A stretch of DNA of 64,000 bases, taken from positions 2,480,001 through 2,544,000 of the forward strand of contig NZ_CP126889.1 of assembly GCF_030246845.1 (NCBI RefSeq), given 5' to 3'. The DNA comes from Enhydrobacter sp. (lineage in GTDB: Bacteria > Pseudomonadota > Alphaproteobacteria > Reyranellales > Reyranellaceae). The notes beneath the pieces are model-generated. The model made no database searches, was not told the origin of the DNA, and worked only from the letters and a program-made list of their open reading frames with translations. This document shows positions 27,533-35,724 of the stretch, one piece after another (the stretch's first letter is position 1; each line of letters opens with the position of its first letter). Made by a program: the position numbers and the translations under genes.

Positions 27533-29754
27533 TCGGCGCCCGCCGGTCGCATGCTCGGACTGGCCATTGCGAGCCGCTTCTCGCGGCGCAACCGCCGCTG
27601 GATGACCACCGGACACTTGTAGGCATGGTGGTAGAGCATCTGGCAGTGCAGACACTGAATGCACTCGTTGGGATTGATGTTCCCTTCGGGATGAATCGAC
27701 TGGACGGGGCATTCGGTGGCGCATCGCTGGCAGGGATTGCCGCATTCCCGGTAGCGCTTCAGCCAGTCGAACATGCGCAGGCGGGCTGGAATGGCCAGCG
27801 CCGCGCCGAGCGGGCAGAGGTAACGGCAGAAGAAGCGTTCGATGAAAAGGCCCGCGGCCAGTAGCACCACCGCGAACAGGACGAACGGCCAGCTGCGTAC
27901 GAAGCGCAGAACGATCGCCGTCTTGAACGGCTCGATCTCGGATGCCTGCTCGCTCCAGGACAACGAATAGAGGGACAGGCCGAACAACACCAGGAAGATG
28001 ATGTATTTGATCGGCCAGAGCCGTTGGTGCAGGCCGAAGGGCACTTTGTACTGCGGCACGTGCAGCAGGCGCGCGAGCTTGTTCAGGAGCTCCTGGAGGG
28101 CGCCAAAGGGGCACAGCCAACCGCAGAAGGCGCCGCGACCCCAGAAGAGGAGTGATGCCGCCACCGCCGACCACAAGATGAAGATCAGCGGATCCATCAG
28201 AAAATAGTCCCAACGGAAATCGGTGCGCAGTGCATTGGTGAAGGTCAGGATGTTGACGACGGAGAGCTGGGCCTGGGCGTACCAGCCGATCCAGAACAGG
28301 GTGAAGGCGAGAAAGCCGAGCCGAACGCGGTCGTACAGGACGGGCCGGCGCACGAGGGCGTCCTGAAAAAAGAAAATCGCCGTGAGCACCAGCAGCGCGA
28401 CCAGGAGAGTGGCGATCTCGGGAATCTGGCTGCGCCACATGCGCATCCAGAGCGCCTCATTGAGCGGCTCCGTCTGTTCTGCTTCCTGTGCGCGCGATGA
28501 GGTCGCCGCCGGCGGTTGTGATGCCGCAGGCGCAGGCACTACCGCGGCGGGCGTTTCGATCTTCAGATACTTGTTCGGCAGGCTGTACCCGAGATCGTAG
28601 GTCAGGAAAGCCTTGTCGCGCGCGCCCATGGTGCGCTGTACAAGAAGCTTGAGCCGCCACGGCTCGGTCGGATCGAAGGCCTCCCCCTCGGGGATTACGA
28701 AGAGGCCGATGTCGCGGAAGTCCGGTGCGCCGTCGGCCGCCAGGTCCCCGAGCCTGGTGTGGTTGCGGTCGCGGAAGCGAACGATGTTGTCGCCCTGGAC
28801 CAGCTCGATACGGTCGAAGATGCCGCCCCGCACATAGCCGGATCCCTTGAAGGAATAGATGCCGTTGCCGGCCACGAGAATGGCTTGCTGGCCAGGCTTG
28901 AGGCGCTCTTGCAGCCGTTCGTACTCGGTCTGGCCGAGCAGGCTGAGGCCGATCGCGGGAACGCTTACCTGCGCCGCGTACAGATCGACAAAAGTGTCTT
29001 CAGCACGGCCTCGTTGCGGATAGCGCGCGGCCTCGGCATTGCCGGAGTTGGCAAAGCTTTCATTTAGGTCTCCCACCGTAATGGACAGTCGGCGTACCGA
29101 GCCATCGCCCAGCAGCGTCGTCCAATCCTCGACATTGCGATAGGAGAGGTCGATCTTCTTTGCTGCGGCCGGCGGCGCGGGAACCTGTGCCGTAGAAGCA
29201 CTGCCCAAATGGCGCGATCGCGCCAAACGGATCGCGGACTTCGTGATACTGTCGCCGATCACCATCATCGTGACCGTCGCCCCGCTGACAATATCGACCG
29301 GCGGCCCGCTGGCGGCCTTCGACGGCGATTGCAGGAAGTTCAGGCCGACATAGCCGTGAATGAAGTTCTCCACCTTCTCGAGCGGGACGCCGATCAGGAC
29401 GATTGGTTCATGGTGGTCGACAAGCTTCGCGCCGACGATCTTGCCGCTGAGGTCCAGCCCAACGACGATGCTGATCGGGCGTCCGGAATAGCCCGTCGAA
29501 TTGACGATATCGGAATTGAGGAACACATAGCCCAACAGTGTGGTGCCTCGGTAGGCCGCCGCTGCCGGCGGATTTCCCTCGATCGGACCCAACCGGTCAG
29601 CGGACGGAAAGACATCCGGGAGTTGAACCGAATTCAGATACTGGCCGAGGCGGGACGTCTGTGCGGCCACGGGCGCGGCGACCAGCGCAAAGCCACAGAC
29701 AACCATGACAACCACGCAAACGAACGCGGCTGAGCTGCGCAAACGTTTCAGCAT
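27520..29754 (-). CDS. nosR: NosR, membrane flavoprotein electron donor and regulator for NosZ
   Basis: About 744 residues. A signal-anchor is followed by a periplasmic FMN-binding domain with the flavinylation motif SGATVT (target Thr about 162), then membrane helices, a cytoplasmic or membrane CGWLCPFGALQE motif, CRYLCPLGAALAIP and two C-terminal [4Fe-4S] motifs (CGNPCQRCATECP and CIQCLHCQMLYHHAYKCP). It feeds electrons to NosZ and is modified by the ApbE protein at 20885-21889. ATG at 29754 is chosen; GTG at 29763 in frame is possible. Confidence 0.95.
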   Translation of the reverse strand: MLKRLRSSAAFVCVVVMVVCGFALVAAPVAAQTSRLGQYLNSVQLPDVFPSADRLGPIEGNPPAAAAYRGTTLLGYVFLNSDIVNSTGYSGRPISIVVGLDLSGKIVGAKLVDHHEPIVLIGVPLEKVENFIHGYVGLNFLQSPSKAASGPPVDIVSGATVTMMVIGDSITKSAIRLARSRHLGSASTAQVPAPPAAAKKIDLSYRNVEDWTTLLGDGSVRRLSITVGDLNESFANSGNAEAARYPQRGRAEDTFVDLYAAQVSVPAIGLSLLGQTEYERLQERLKPGQQAILVAGNGIYSFKGSGYVRGGIFDRIELVQGDNIVRFRDRNHTRLGDLAADGAPDFRDIGLFVIPEGEAFDPTEPWRLKLLVQRTMGARDKAFLTYDLGYSLPNKYLKIETPAAVVPAPAASQPPAATSSRAQEAEQTEPLNEALWMRMWRSQIPEIATLLVALLVLTAIFFFQDALVRRPVLYDRVRLGFLAFTLFWIGWYAQAQLSVVNILTFTNALRTDFRWDYFLMDPLIFILWSAVAASLLFWGRGAFCGWLCPFGALQELLNKLARLLHVPQYKVPFGLHQRLWPIKYIIFLVLFGLSLYSLSWSEQASEIEPFKTAIVLRFVRSWPFVLFAVVLLAAGLFIERFFCRYLCPLGAALAIPARLRMFDWLKRYRECGNPCQRCATECPVQSIHPEGNINPNECIQCLHCQMLYHHAYKCPVVIQRRLRREKRLAMASPSMRPAGAEPPP

Positions 29755-29891
29755 CGATCGCACATCCGTCAGACGGCCGACAAGAGCTGGGCCGAACGCT
29801 CTCAGCCGGCATTGAAAGACGCTTGTTCAAAAAAATTGTATAGAGTTATGCTGCCCTAGCAAGCATTCTGGATGCAGGCCTCGTTCATCGG

Positions 29892-30839
29892 ATGAGGCAC
29901 CGATCCAAGGCAAGTCCGGTGGTGCAGCGAAGACGCAACACAACGCCACTGAGGGTGGAGCCCTCGATCACCATTGGATCGGTCGCCGAGATGTTGGCGG
30001 TCGCCACGGCGATGGAAGACGAGGCCGGCCGCCGCTATCGCCAAATGGCAGAGCGCATGCGCTTGCAGGGCCAGCAGACATTGGCCGCTCTGTTCATATT
30101 TCTCGCCGGTATCGAAGAGAGGCATGCCGCCCAGCTCCGACGACGATCCGAGCACATGATCGGTCGTCTTCCCGAAACGGCAGCCGTCGCGTGGGAACTG
30201 CCGGAAAAATTCGAGGAAGAGGAGGGCAGGTCTTACCTGCTCACGCCCTATACGGCGCTCGCCATTGCCGTCAGAAACGAGGACCGCGCTTTTGCTTTTT
30301 TTGCATATCTGGCTTCCCACGCGACGACGCCTGCAATCCGGCAACTCGCGGAGGAACTCGCCAAGGATGAGCTGGAGCACGCGGCCCTGCTACGCCGTGA
30401 GCGTCGCCGCGCATGGCGGAAGGAGCGACCCCGTGACTTCGTCGAGCCGGTCGAGGTCCATTCGTTCCTTGCACGCGTGGCGGCGATCGAAACGTTTTCG
30501 GCCAAGGCCCACCGGGAACTGTCCACCAAGCTCGGCCGTGAAGGCCATCCATTCGAGGCGACTTTGTTCGAGAAGATCGCAGGCGATGAGGAACGCTGCG
30601 CGGCGGACGCCGTCGAACAGGGCGCCGCTGCGCCCGTTCGACCCATCGAGGGTGTCAGGCCGGAAACCATCCGCGACGGACTTCGTTTACTGGAATACGC
30701 ATTCGACCAATACGCAGAAATCGCTGAGCGGGCGAACGATGAAGCGGTGCTGAGCGCGGCCCAGGAGTTTCAGAGGCGCGCCCTTGAACGCCTTGCTTAC
30801 GCCCAGGGTGCAATTGGAGACCCGCTGGTAGGCCGGTGA
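29892..30839 (+). CDS. Ferritin-like/rubrerythrin-like diiron protein
   Basis: A 315-residue helical protein. Two ferritin-like halves are suggested by carboxylate/His motifs: MEDEAGRRYRQMAERM, LAGIEERHAAQL, VRNEDRAFAFFAYLA and KDELEHAALLRRERR, with further EEERCAA-type helices in the C-terminal part. No rubredoxin domain. Function unknown; oxidative or nitrosative protection or iron handling is an inference from its position beside nos genes. It is divergent from nosR across about 137 bp. The exact start (ATG 29892) is uncertain; the first 25 residues lack homology. Confidence 0.75.
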   Translation: MRHRSKASPVVQRRRNTTPLRVEPSITIGSVAEMLAVATAMEDEAGRRYRQMAERMRLQGQQTLAALFIFLAGIEERHAAQLRRRSEHMIGRLPETAAVAWELPEKFEEEEGRSYLLTPYTALAIAVRNEDRAFAFFAYLASHATTPAIRQLAEELAKDELEHAALLRRERRRAWRKERPRDFVEPVEVHSFLARVAAIETFSAKAHRELSTKLGREGHPFEATLFEKIAGDEERCAADAVEQGAAAPVRPIEGVRPETIRDGLRLLEYAFDQYAEIAERANDEAVLSAAQEFQRRALERLAYAQGAIGDPLVGR

Positions 30840-30864
30840 GCAACGACGATGACGGAGGAAGACG

Positions 30865-31245
30865 ATGCGGCGGATGGTCGGTGTGGTAGCGATGCTTGCG
30901 TTTCTTGCGGCTGGAGATATCGCCAGGGCGCAGGACGATCACGAGGCTGAAGAGGGCGCGAAGGTATTCAAGCGCGTCTGTTTCATCTGCCACACCAGCG
31001 AAGCGGGCAAGAACAAGATCGGCCCCTCCTTGTTCGGTATCGTTGGCCGCAAGGCCGGGACAGTCCCGGGCTTCGCCTATTCCGAAGCGATGAAATCGTC
31101 CGGCATCACCTGGGACGAGCAGACGATCGACAAGTACATCGAGGATCCCAAGAAATTCGTGCCGGGTAACAAGATGGCGTACGCCGGCGTGAAGAAGAAG
31201 GATGAACGCAAGGAAATCATCGCCTATCTGAAGACGCTCCGGTGA
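30865..31245 (+). CDS. Class I cytochrome c
   Basis: A 126-residue periplasmic cytochrome. The signal peptide ends near ARAQ (residue 23). The heme motif is CFICH at residues 39-43, the second ligand Met is in NKMAYAGVK, and the C-terminal helix [12 protein letters not shown] is typical of cytochrome c2/c550. It could donate electrons to NosZ or another periplasmic reductase, an inference. ATG at 30865 follows GGAGGAAG. It is 25 bp after the ferritin-like gene, so probably one operon. Confidence 0.93.
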   Translation: MRRMVGVVAMLAFLAAGDIARAQDDHEAEEGAKVFKRVCFICHTSEAGKNKIGPSLFGIVGRKAGTVPGFAYSEAMKSSGITWDEQTIDKYIEDPKKFVPGNKMAYAGVKKKDERKEIIAYLKTLR

Positions 31246-31313
31246 AATGGCGCGTGGAGAGCCGCGAATCCAGGGAAAGCGATGGCCGGGGCGAAGGCCA
31301 TCACGATGCTTGA

Positions 31314-31649
31314 ATGCCCAGGATGACGTTTATCCTGCAGGACGGATCGTGCAGGGAAGTGGATGCACCAGCAGGCCTTTCGGTGCTCGAGATCGCGCAG
31401 CGCAATGGAGTGGAACTCGAAGGTGCCTGCGGCGGCTCGTGCGCCTGCTCGACCTGCCACGTCATCGTGGGCGAGGCGTGGTTCGCCAAGCTGGAGCCTG
31501 CGAGTGAGGAGGAAGAGGATATGCTCGACCTTGCTTTCGGCCTCGCCCTTACCTCGCGGCTTGGCTGCCAGATCCGCATGCGCGAGGCCCTCGATGGACT
31601 CGTGGTGACGCTGCCGGCGGCTACGCGCAACATGATGGTCGACCAGTAG
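31314..31649 (+). CDS. Adrenodoxin-type [2Fe-2S] ferredoxin
   Basis: A 111-residue cytosolic ferredoxin. Cluster ligands are Cys39, Cys45, Cys48 (C-x5-C-x2-C in ACGGSCACSTCHV) and Cys84 (RLGCQIRM), the vertebrate adrenodoxin/FdVI pattern. Cys43 is an extra cysteine inside the loop. Such ferredoxins serve Fe-S assembly or P450s. A reductase of the matching class starts at 63221. ATG at 31314 has no clear ribosome binding site, so the start is approximate. Confidence 0.93.
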   Translation: MPRMTFILQDGSCREVDAPAGLSVLEIAQRNGVELEGACGGSCACSTCHVIVGEAWFAKLEPASEEEEDMLDLAFGLALTSRLGCQIRMREALDGLVVTLPAATRNMMVDQ

Positions 31650-31758
31650 GAGCGCGTGTCGGCCGCCGTCGATGCCGGCCATACTATTGGTCGGAGACGA
31701 ATGGTCGGCGACGAAGAGAAGCAGAAAGATCGGCTTGTCACATGGCAGAGGCGCCGCA

Positions 31759-32235
31759 CTACTTGCCGTCACGCGCCGCCGCCAAATGGGGGCCGCGAAC
31801 GCGCTTGATCGGTCGCTTGGGTGGCAGGAAATCGTGCCGGGCGAGCGCGATGTCGGCAAGCGTATAGCGGTCGAAGACGCCGATGAACGCGTTCAGCGCT
31901 TCGTTCAATACGTTGGGCAGTTGGCAGCGCGGGGTGATCATGCACCGATTGCCAGTCGCAAAACACTCGACGAGAGCAAAGTCCGGCTCCGTCGCGCGCA
32001 CAACAGCCCCCAGGTTGATGGCTTCGGGCGGCTTTGCCAGGGTGAATCCGCCGGAGCGTCCTCGCACGCCCTTGAGGTAGCCGGTTCGGGTCAGGATGTT
32101 GACCACCTTCATAAGGTGGGCCCGTGAGATCTTGTAGATCCTGGCGGTCTCCTCGATGGTGATAAGACGATCGCCTGCCGCGGCGGCATACATCAGCACG
32201 CGCACGGCATAGTCCGAAAAAGTGGTCAGCCGCAT
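31759..32235 (-). CDS. nsrR: NsrR/Rrf2-family nitric oxide-sensing regulator
   Basis: A 158-residue DNA-binding protein. The winged helix (MRLTTFSDYAVRVLMYAA; ISRAHLMKVVNILTRTGYL) precedes three cysteines Cys91, Cys98 and Cys104 (ECFATGNRCMITPRC) that bind a [2Fe-2S] or [4Fe-4S] cluster in NsrR. It most likely represses genes until NO destroys the cluster. The palindrome at 32414-32440 is its probable operator. ATG at 32235 matches the family; an open extension upstream lacks homology. Some Rrf2 proteins with this pattern respond to iron instead. Confidence 0.88.
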   Translation of the reverse strand: MRLTTFSDYAVRVLMYAAAAGDRLITIEETARIYKISRAHLMKVVNILTRTGYLKGVRGRSGGFTLAKPPEAINLGAVVRATEPDFALVECFATGNRCMITPRCQLPNVLNEALNAFIGVFDRYTLADIALARHDFLPPKRPIKRVRGPHLAAARDGK

Positions 32236-32413
32236 GTGACGACCCGAACCCGGCGCGACGAGCCGCTCGTTCGCCGCGTCGATAATGGCATTAGCGATCT
32301 TCCGGCGCAGACCGTCGCAGCCTGGCCAGACGAAGCAGTTAAGCGTCCGGTTTCTCTCATTCCAAATATCGTGAGTACTACGAATCCTTCTGTCTTGTCC
32401 AAAGGGCGACGGC

Positions 32414-32440
32414 AAAAGATATATTGACAATATATGTTTT
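32414..32440. promoter_or_regulatory. 27-bp palindrome, candidate NsrR operator
   Basis: Arms AAAAGATATATTG and CAATATATGTTTT match in 12 of 13 positions around a central A; the inner 8 bp are perfect. NsrR-type operators are AT-rich dyads that begin AAGAT. The site lies in the gap between nsrR and the divergent DUF2249 gene and covers the -35 element of the promoter at 32424-32452, so repression of that operon by NsrR is expected. Confidence 0.7.
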
Positions 32441-32452
32441 GTAAGAAACATT
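32424..32452 (+). promoter_or_regulatory. Putative promoter upstream of the DUF2249/membrane-protein operon
   Basis: TTGACA at 32424-32429 is a perfect -35 hexamer and AACATT at 32447-32452, after 17 bases, is a weak -10. It points to the gene at 32534 about 80 bp away. The -35 lies at the centre of the candidate NsrR palindrome. The -10 match is only three of six. Confidence 0.5.
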
Positions 32453-32533
32453 GGCCAAGTGATTGGAGGCGGTCGGCGGGAGATCGCAAGCGCCGCATCG
32501 CCGTCACGACACTTGCACTAGAGGAGCTTGCAC

Positions 32534-32794
32534 ATGCCTGAGGCCGTCATCGCACCGGATCCCCACGTCATCGACGTACGCACCCTCGTGCCCGCGCAGC
32601 GACATCAGAAGATCTTTCAACTGGTCAACGAGCTCGTGCCGGGCGCGTCCTTCGTCCTCGTTAACGACCACGATCCGAAGCCGCTCTACTACCAGCTCGA
32701 GGCCGAGTATCCGAAGCAGTTCTCGTGGACCTATCTCGAGCGCGGGCCCGAGGTGTGGCGAGTGGAAATCGGCAAGCGCGCGCAGGCAGCTTGA
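32534..32794 (+). CDS. DUF2249 domain protein
   Basis: An 86-residue protein consisting of one DUF2249 domain: IDVRTLVPAQRHQKIFQL, LVNDHDPKPLYYQLEAEYP and the C-terminal EVWRVEIGK. DUF2249 proteins are frequent in denitrification and NO-response gene groups; the biochemical role is unknown. ATG at 32534 has GAGGAG seven bases upstream. It is the first gene after the NsrR-type operator. Confidence 0.88.
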   Translation: MPEAVIAPDPHVIDVRTLVPAQRHQKIFQLVNELVPGASFVLVNDHDPKPLYYQLEAEYPKQFSWTYLERGPEVWRVEIGKRAQAA

Positions 32795-32850
32795 ATCCGA
32801 CGCCGGGCCGCGCCGGCGCTTCGCGCCGGCGCGGCCCTCCAGGGGGTCTC

Positions 32851-34206
32851 ATGATCGGCGTTTCGCTCTCCCGATGGACCATGTCCTATTTTGCCGCTGC
32901 GCTGCTCGCCCTTGTCGCGGCGGAGGTCATGATGGCCATAGGGTACGGGTTTCCGAGCGCGGCGCTTCGGGCGCCCGAAACGCTCATCCTCGTCCACATG
33001 GTGGCGATCGGCTGGCTGAGCCTTCTCATGTGCGGCGCACTGTTCCAGTTCGTGCCCGTCCTCGTCGCCCGGCCGCTCCACAGCAACACGCTGCCGCTGC
33101 CGACGCTGCTTTTGCTGCTCGCCGGCTTCGCGGCGCTGATCCTGGGATTCCTGCAGCTCGCCGGCGACGTCGATCCGTCGCCGCCCTGCTTCGTGCTGGC
33201 CGGCGCATTGCTGGGCCTAGGCTTCGCGCTCGTCCTGTGGAACCTCGCGCGCACGTTATGGGCAGCATCGACGCGGCCACTGCCGGCGCGCTTCGTCGTC
33301 GTCGGGCTGATCGGTGTTGCGGCAACCGCGGCCCTTGGGATCATCTTTGCGCTCGTCTTCGGGGGCGCGACGAGCTACGGGCCGTTCGTCCTGCTGATGG
33401 AGAAGGGGCTGCCCCTTCATGTGATCGCCGGCCTCGGCGGCTGGCTCACCTTCACGGCCATCGGCGTAAGCTACCGGCTGCTGGCCATGTTCATGCTGGC
33501 GCCGGAACTCGACCGGACCAGTACGAAAGCCGCGCTCCGTCTGGGGGCGGCCGCACTCGGCGTGGCGGTCTTGGGCGGGACAGCCGCGGTTCTGCTCGGC
33601 GTGGACGTGGAGTTCGTGCTGCTGGCCGCCGGTATTCTCGGCCTCGCCTCGCTGGCACTCTATGGTGCCGACGTCCTTCACCTCTACCGCACGCGCAAGC
33701 GCCGCAACATCGAGCTCAACAGCCGGATGGCGATTCCGGCTCTCGCTTCGCTTGCGGCGTCCGTTGTCCTGACGGTCGTCCTGCTTGCGTTCGGACGGCT
33801 GCCCGAGCATGTCGGTGCAGTCGTTTTCCTGATGGCCTTCGGGTGGCTCTCCGGTCTCGGTCTCGCGCAACTCTACAAGATCGTGGCTTTCCTGACCTGG
33901 CTCGAGTGCTACGGCCCGGTCCTCGGCAAGATGCAAACGCCGCGCGTCCAGGATCTTGTCGTCGAAGCCCGCGCGCTCAAATGGTTCCGGCTGTATTTCC
34001 TCGCCGTCTGGTCGGGCACCATCCTGCTCGTCGTCGGTTACGCCCCCGCCTTCCAGGCGCTCGCCGCGCTGATGCTCGTCGCGACCGGCGGGATCGTCAC
34101 GGAGCTCGTGCGCACACGCCGCCTCGCCGATGTAAAGGCCGTTGCACAGCTCCAGGCCGGAATCCGAAAGCCGCGCCTTCTTTTCTCGCTTTCCCACCAG
34201 ACGTGA
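32851..34206 (+). CDS. Multi-pass membrane protein with paired His-GW motifs (heme-copper oxidase/NnrS-like)
   Basis: A 451-residue protein with about 12 predicted helices. Two similar intramembrane sites stand out: HMVAIGWLSLLMCGALFQ (His49) followed by PVLVARPL, and PLHVIAGLGGWLTFTAIG (His190) followed by SYRLLAMFMLAPE. Helix-embedded His with GW resembles heme ligands of heme-copper oxidase subunit I and NnrS. I do not recognise a named family. A heme- or copper-binding NO-related role is inferred from its position. ATG at 32851 follows AGGGGG. Confidence 0.75.
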   Translation: MIGVSLSRWTMSYFAAALLALVAAEVMMAIGYGFPSAALRAPETLILVHMVAIGWLSLLMCGALFQFVPVLVARPLHSNTLPLPTLLLLLAGFAALILGFLQLAGDVDPSPPCFVLAGALLGLGFALVLWNLARTLWAASTRPLPARFVVVGLIGVAATAALGIIFALVFGGATSYGPFVLLMEKGLPLHVIAGLGGWLTFTAIGVSYRLLAMFMLAPELDRTSTKAALRLGAAALGVAVLGGTAAVLLGVDVEFVLLAAGILGLASLALYGADVLHLYRTRKRRNIELNSRMAIPALASLAASVVLTVVLLAFGRLPEHVGAVVFLMAFGWLSGLGLAQLYKIVAFLTWLECYGPVLGKMQTPRVQDLVVEARALKWFRLYFLAVWSGTILLVVGYAPAFQALAALMLVATGGIVTELVRTRRLADVKAVAQLQAGIRKPRLLFSLSHQT

Positions 34207-34225
34207 CCGAGAGGAGGACCATACG

Positions 34226-34759
34226 ATGAAGGAAGTATTCGCAAACCTCGACGTTCGGCCGATCCTGCGCTCCGGCGGCGAGCCGTTCGAGAAGATCATG
34301 GAGACGGTGGCCAGGCTCGCGCCCGGACAGGGGCTCAGGCTCCTCGCGACATTCAAGCCCGTGCCGCTTTTCAGCGTGCTTGGCTCGAAGGGCTTCAGCC
34401 ACGAGGCCAGGGAACTCGGAGACGGCGACTGGGAGGTCCTGTTTCGGCCAACGAACGGCGCGTCTTCTGCACGTTCGGTGTCCGCCGCACCGGCTGCCGA
34501 TGTCTCGGACTGGCCGGCGCCGGTGCAGCAGCTCGACAACCGCGAGCTCGATCCGCCGGAGCCGATGGTGCGGATCCTCGCCGCGACCGAGACGATGAAG
34601 CAAGGTGAGGTTCTTTCAGCGCTGCTGTGCCGTGAGCCGATATTTCTCATCCCCGAGCTTGCCAAGCGTGGTCACGGCTGGCGCGGCGGGTTCGAGCCGG
34701 ATGGCAAGACCTACAGGATTCTCGTGCGCATCGGCACGGCCGAAGGCGCCACCGTCTGA
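34226..34759 (+). CDS. Tandem DUF2249 protein
   Basis: A 177-residue protein with two DUF2249 domains (about 1-80 and 98-172): VFANLDVRPILRSGGEPFEKI and NRELDPPEPMVRILAATE start the two halves. A Pro/Ala/Ser linker joins them. Together with the single-domain gene at 32534 the operon encodes three such domains. ATG at 34226 follows GAGGAGGA. Function unknown. Confidence 0.85.
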   Translation: MKEVFANLDVRPILRSGGEPFEKIMETVARLAPGQGLRLLATFKPVPLFSVLGSKGFSHEARELGDGDWEVLFRPTNGASSARSVSAAPAADVSDWPAPVQQLDNRELDPPEPMVRILAATETMKQGEVLSALLCREPIFLIPELAKRGHGWRGGFEPDGKTYRILVRIGTAEGATV

Positions 34760-34780
34760 CCGGCCGGAGTCGATCGGGCC

Positions 34781-35431
34781 ATGTTCATCCAGACCGAAGC
34801 GATGGCGGATCCGGCACGATTGAAGTTCCTGCCGGGCCGCGAAGTCCTTGCCGATGGCGTGCTCGATCTGCGCGACATGTCGGAGGCGGCTGTTTCGCCA
34901 CTGGCCGAGCGGCTGTTCTCGATACCGGAGGTTTCGGGCGTTTCCTTCGCGAAGGATTCCATCATCGTCACCAAAGGCAGCGGAGAATGGCCGCGGCTCA
35001 AGCCGGCGATCCTTGCCGCGATCATGGAACATTTTCTGTCGGGGGCGCCGCTCGTTCGGGCGGGGGCAACCGCCGGCGATCAGCCCTCCCGCTCCAATCG
35101 GGCGGCCGATGAAGCCGCTCGCATCGATCGCATCAGAGAGGCGCTGCGCCAGGTGATCGATCCCGAGCTCGGCTACAACATCGTCGATCTCGGTTTTGTC
35201 TACGATGTCGCGGTCGAGGAAGGTGGCGTGGTCCGTATCACGATGACCACCACTACACCGGGATGCCCGGCGACGGGCTATCTGAAGAAGGGCGCCGGCG
35301 AAAGTGTCAGCGCCGTGGCGGGCGTCGAGTTTGTCGAGGTCAAGCTCACACATGAGCCTCGCTGGACGCCGGAGATGATGAGCCCGGAGGCCAAGGCGAT
35401 CTTCGGAATAGGGGATGGAGGCGGGAGGTGA
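34781..35431 (+). CDS. Nfu_N-DUF59 (MIP18/SufT-like) fusion protein
   Basis: A 216-residue fusion. Residues 1-90 match the N-terminal Nfu domain (MFIQTEA...LKFLPGREVL; EWPRLKPAILAAIMEHF). Residues about 112-205 match DUF59/MIP18 (RQVIDPELGYNIVDLGFVY; TTTTPGCPATGYL with Cys162; HEPRWTPEMMS). The usual CxxC cluster domain of Nfu is absent, replaced by DUF59. A role in Fe-S cluster assembly or repair, perhaps after NO damage, is inferred from the domains and context. Confidence 0.85.
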   Translation: MFIQTEAMADPARLKFLPGREVLADGVLDLRDMSEAAVSPLAERLFSIPEVSGVSFAKDSIIVTKGSGEWPRLKPAILAAIMEHFLSGAPLVRAGATAGDQPSRSNRAADEAARIDRIREALRQVIDPELGYNIVDLGFVYDVAVEEGGVVRITMTTTTPGCPATGYLKKGAGESVSAVAGVEFVEVKLTHEPRWTPEMMSPEAKAIFGIGDGGGR

Positions 35432-35664
35432 GCCGCCACGGCGATGGTCAGGCAGAAGTGGAGCTCACGGATTCGTCCGGTCCGGCAACACAGCTGGTTG
35501 AGATTCTGGTGGCGAGCATCGAGGCACTCGCGGGCGCAGGGGAGGTGGAGACCGCCTGCCGCCTCGCGGGACAGGCCTGCATCGCTTTGAGAACGACCGA
35601 TCCTGCGGCGGCACACCGGTTCGATGCGCTGCTGCACAGGCTGACGCGGACACTGACATGGTGA
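35428..35664 (+). CDS. Small hypothetical protein
   Basis: A 78-residue helical protein with no recognised domain: two predicted amphipathic helices (LVEILVASIEALAGAGEVETACRL in part, and FDALLHRLTRTL). GTG at 35428 overlaps the stop of the Nfu_N-DUF59 gene (GTGA) and has GGGAGG upstream, which supports real translation. Function unknown. Confidence 0.6.
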   Translation: MSRHGDGQAEVELTDSSGPATQLVEILVASIEALAGAGEVETACRLAGQACIALRTTDPAAAHRFDALLHRLTRTLTW

Positions 35665-35724
35665 GGATCGCTGCCGGCGGCCATGCGAACACGACCAGTC
35701 TGGGGATCTGTGGAGGGAATGAAG

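Noticed and set aside
29812..29830. TTGAA-N9-TTCAA dyad upstream of nosR as an FNR site
   Set aside because: The spacing differs from the TTGAT-N4-ATCAA consensus, so it is not a credible FNR box.
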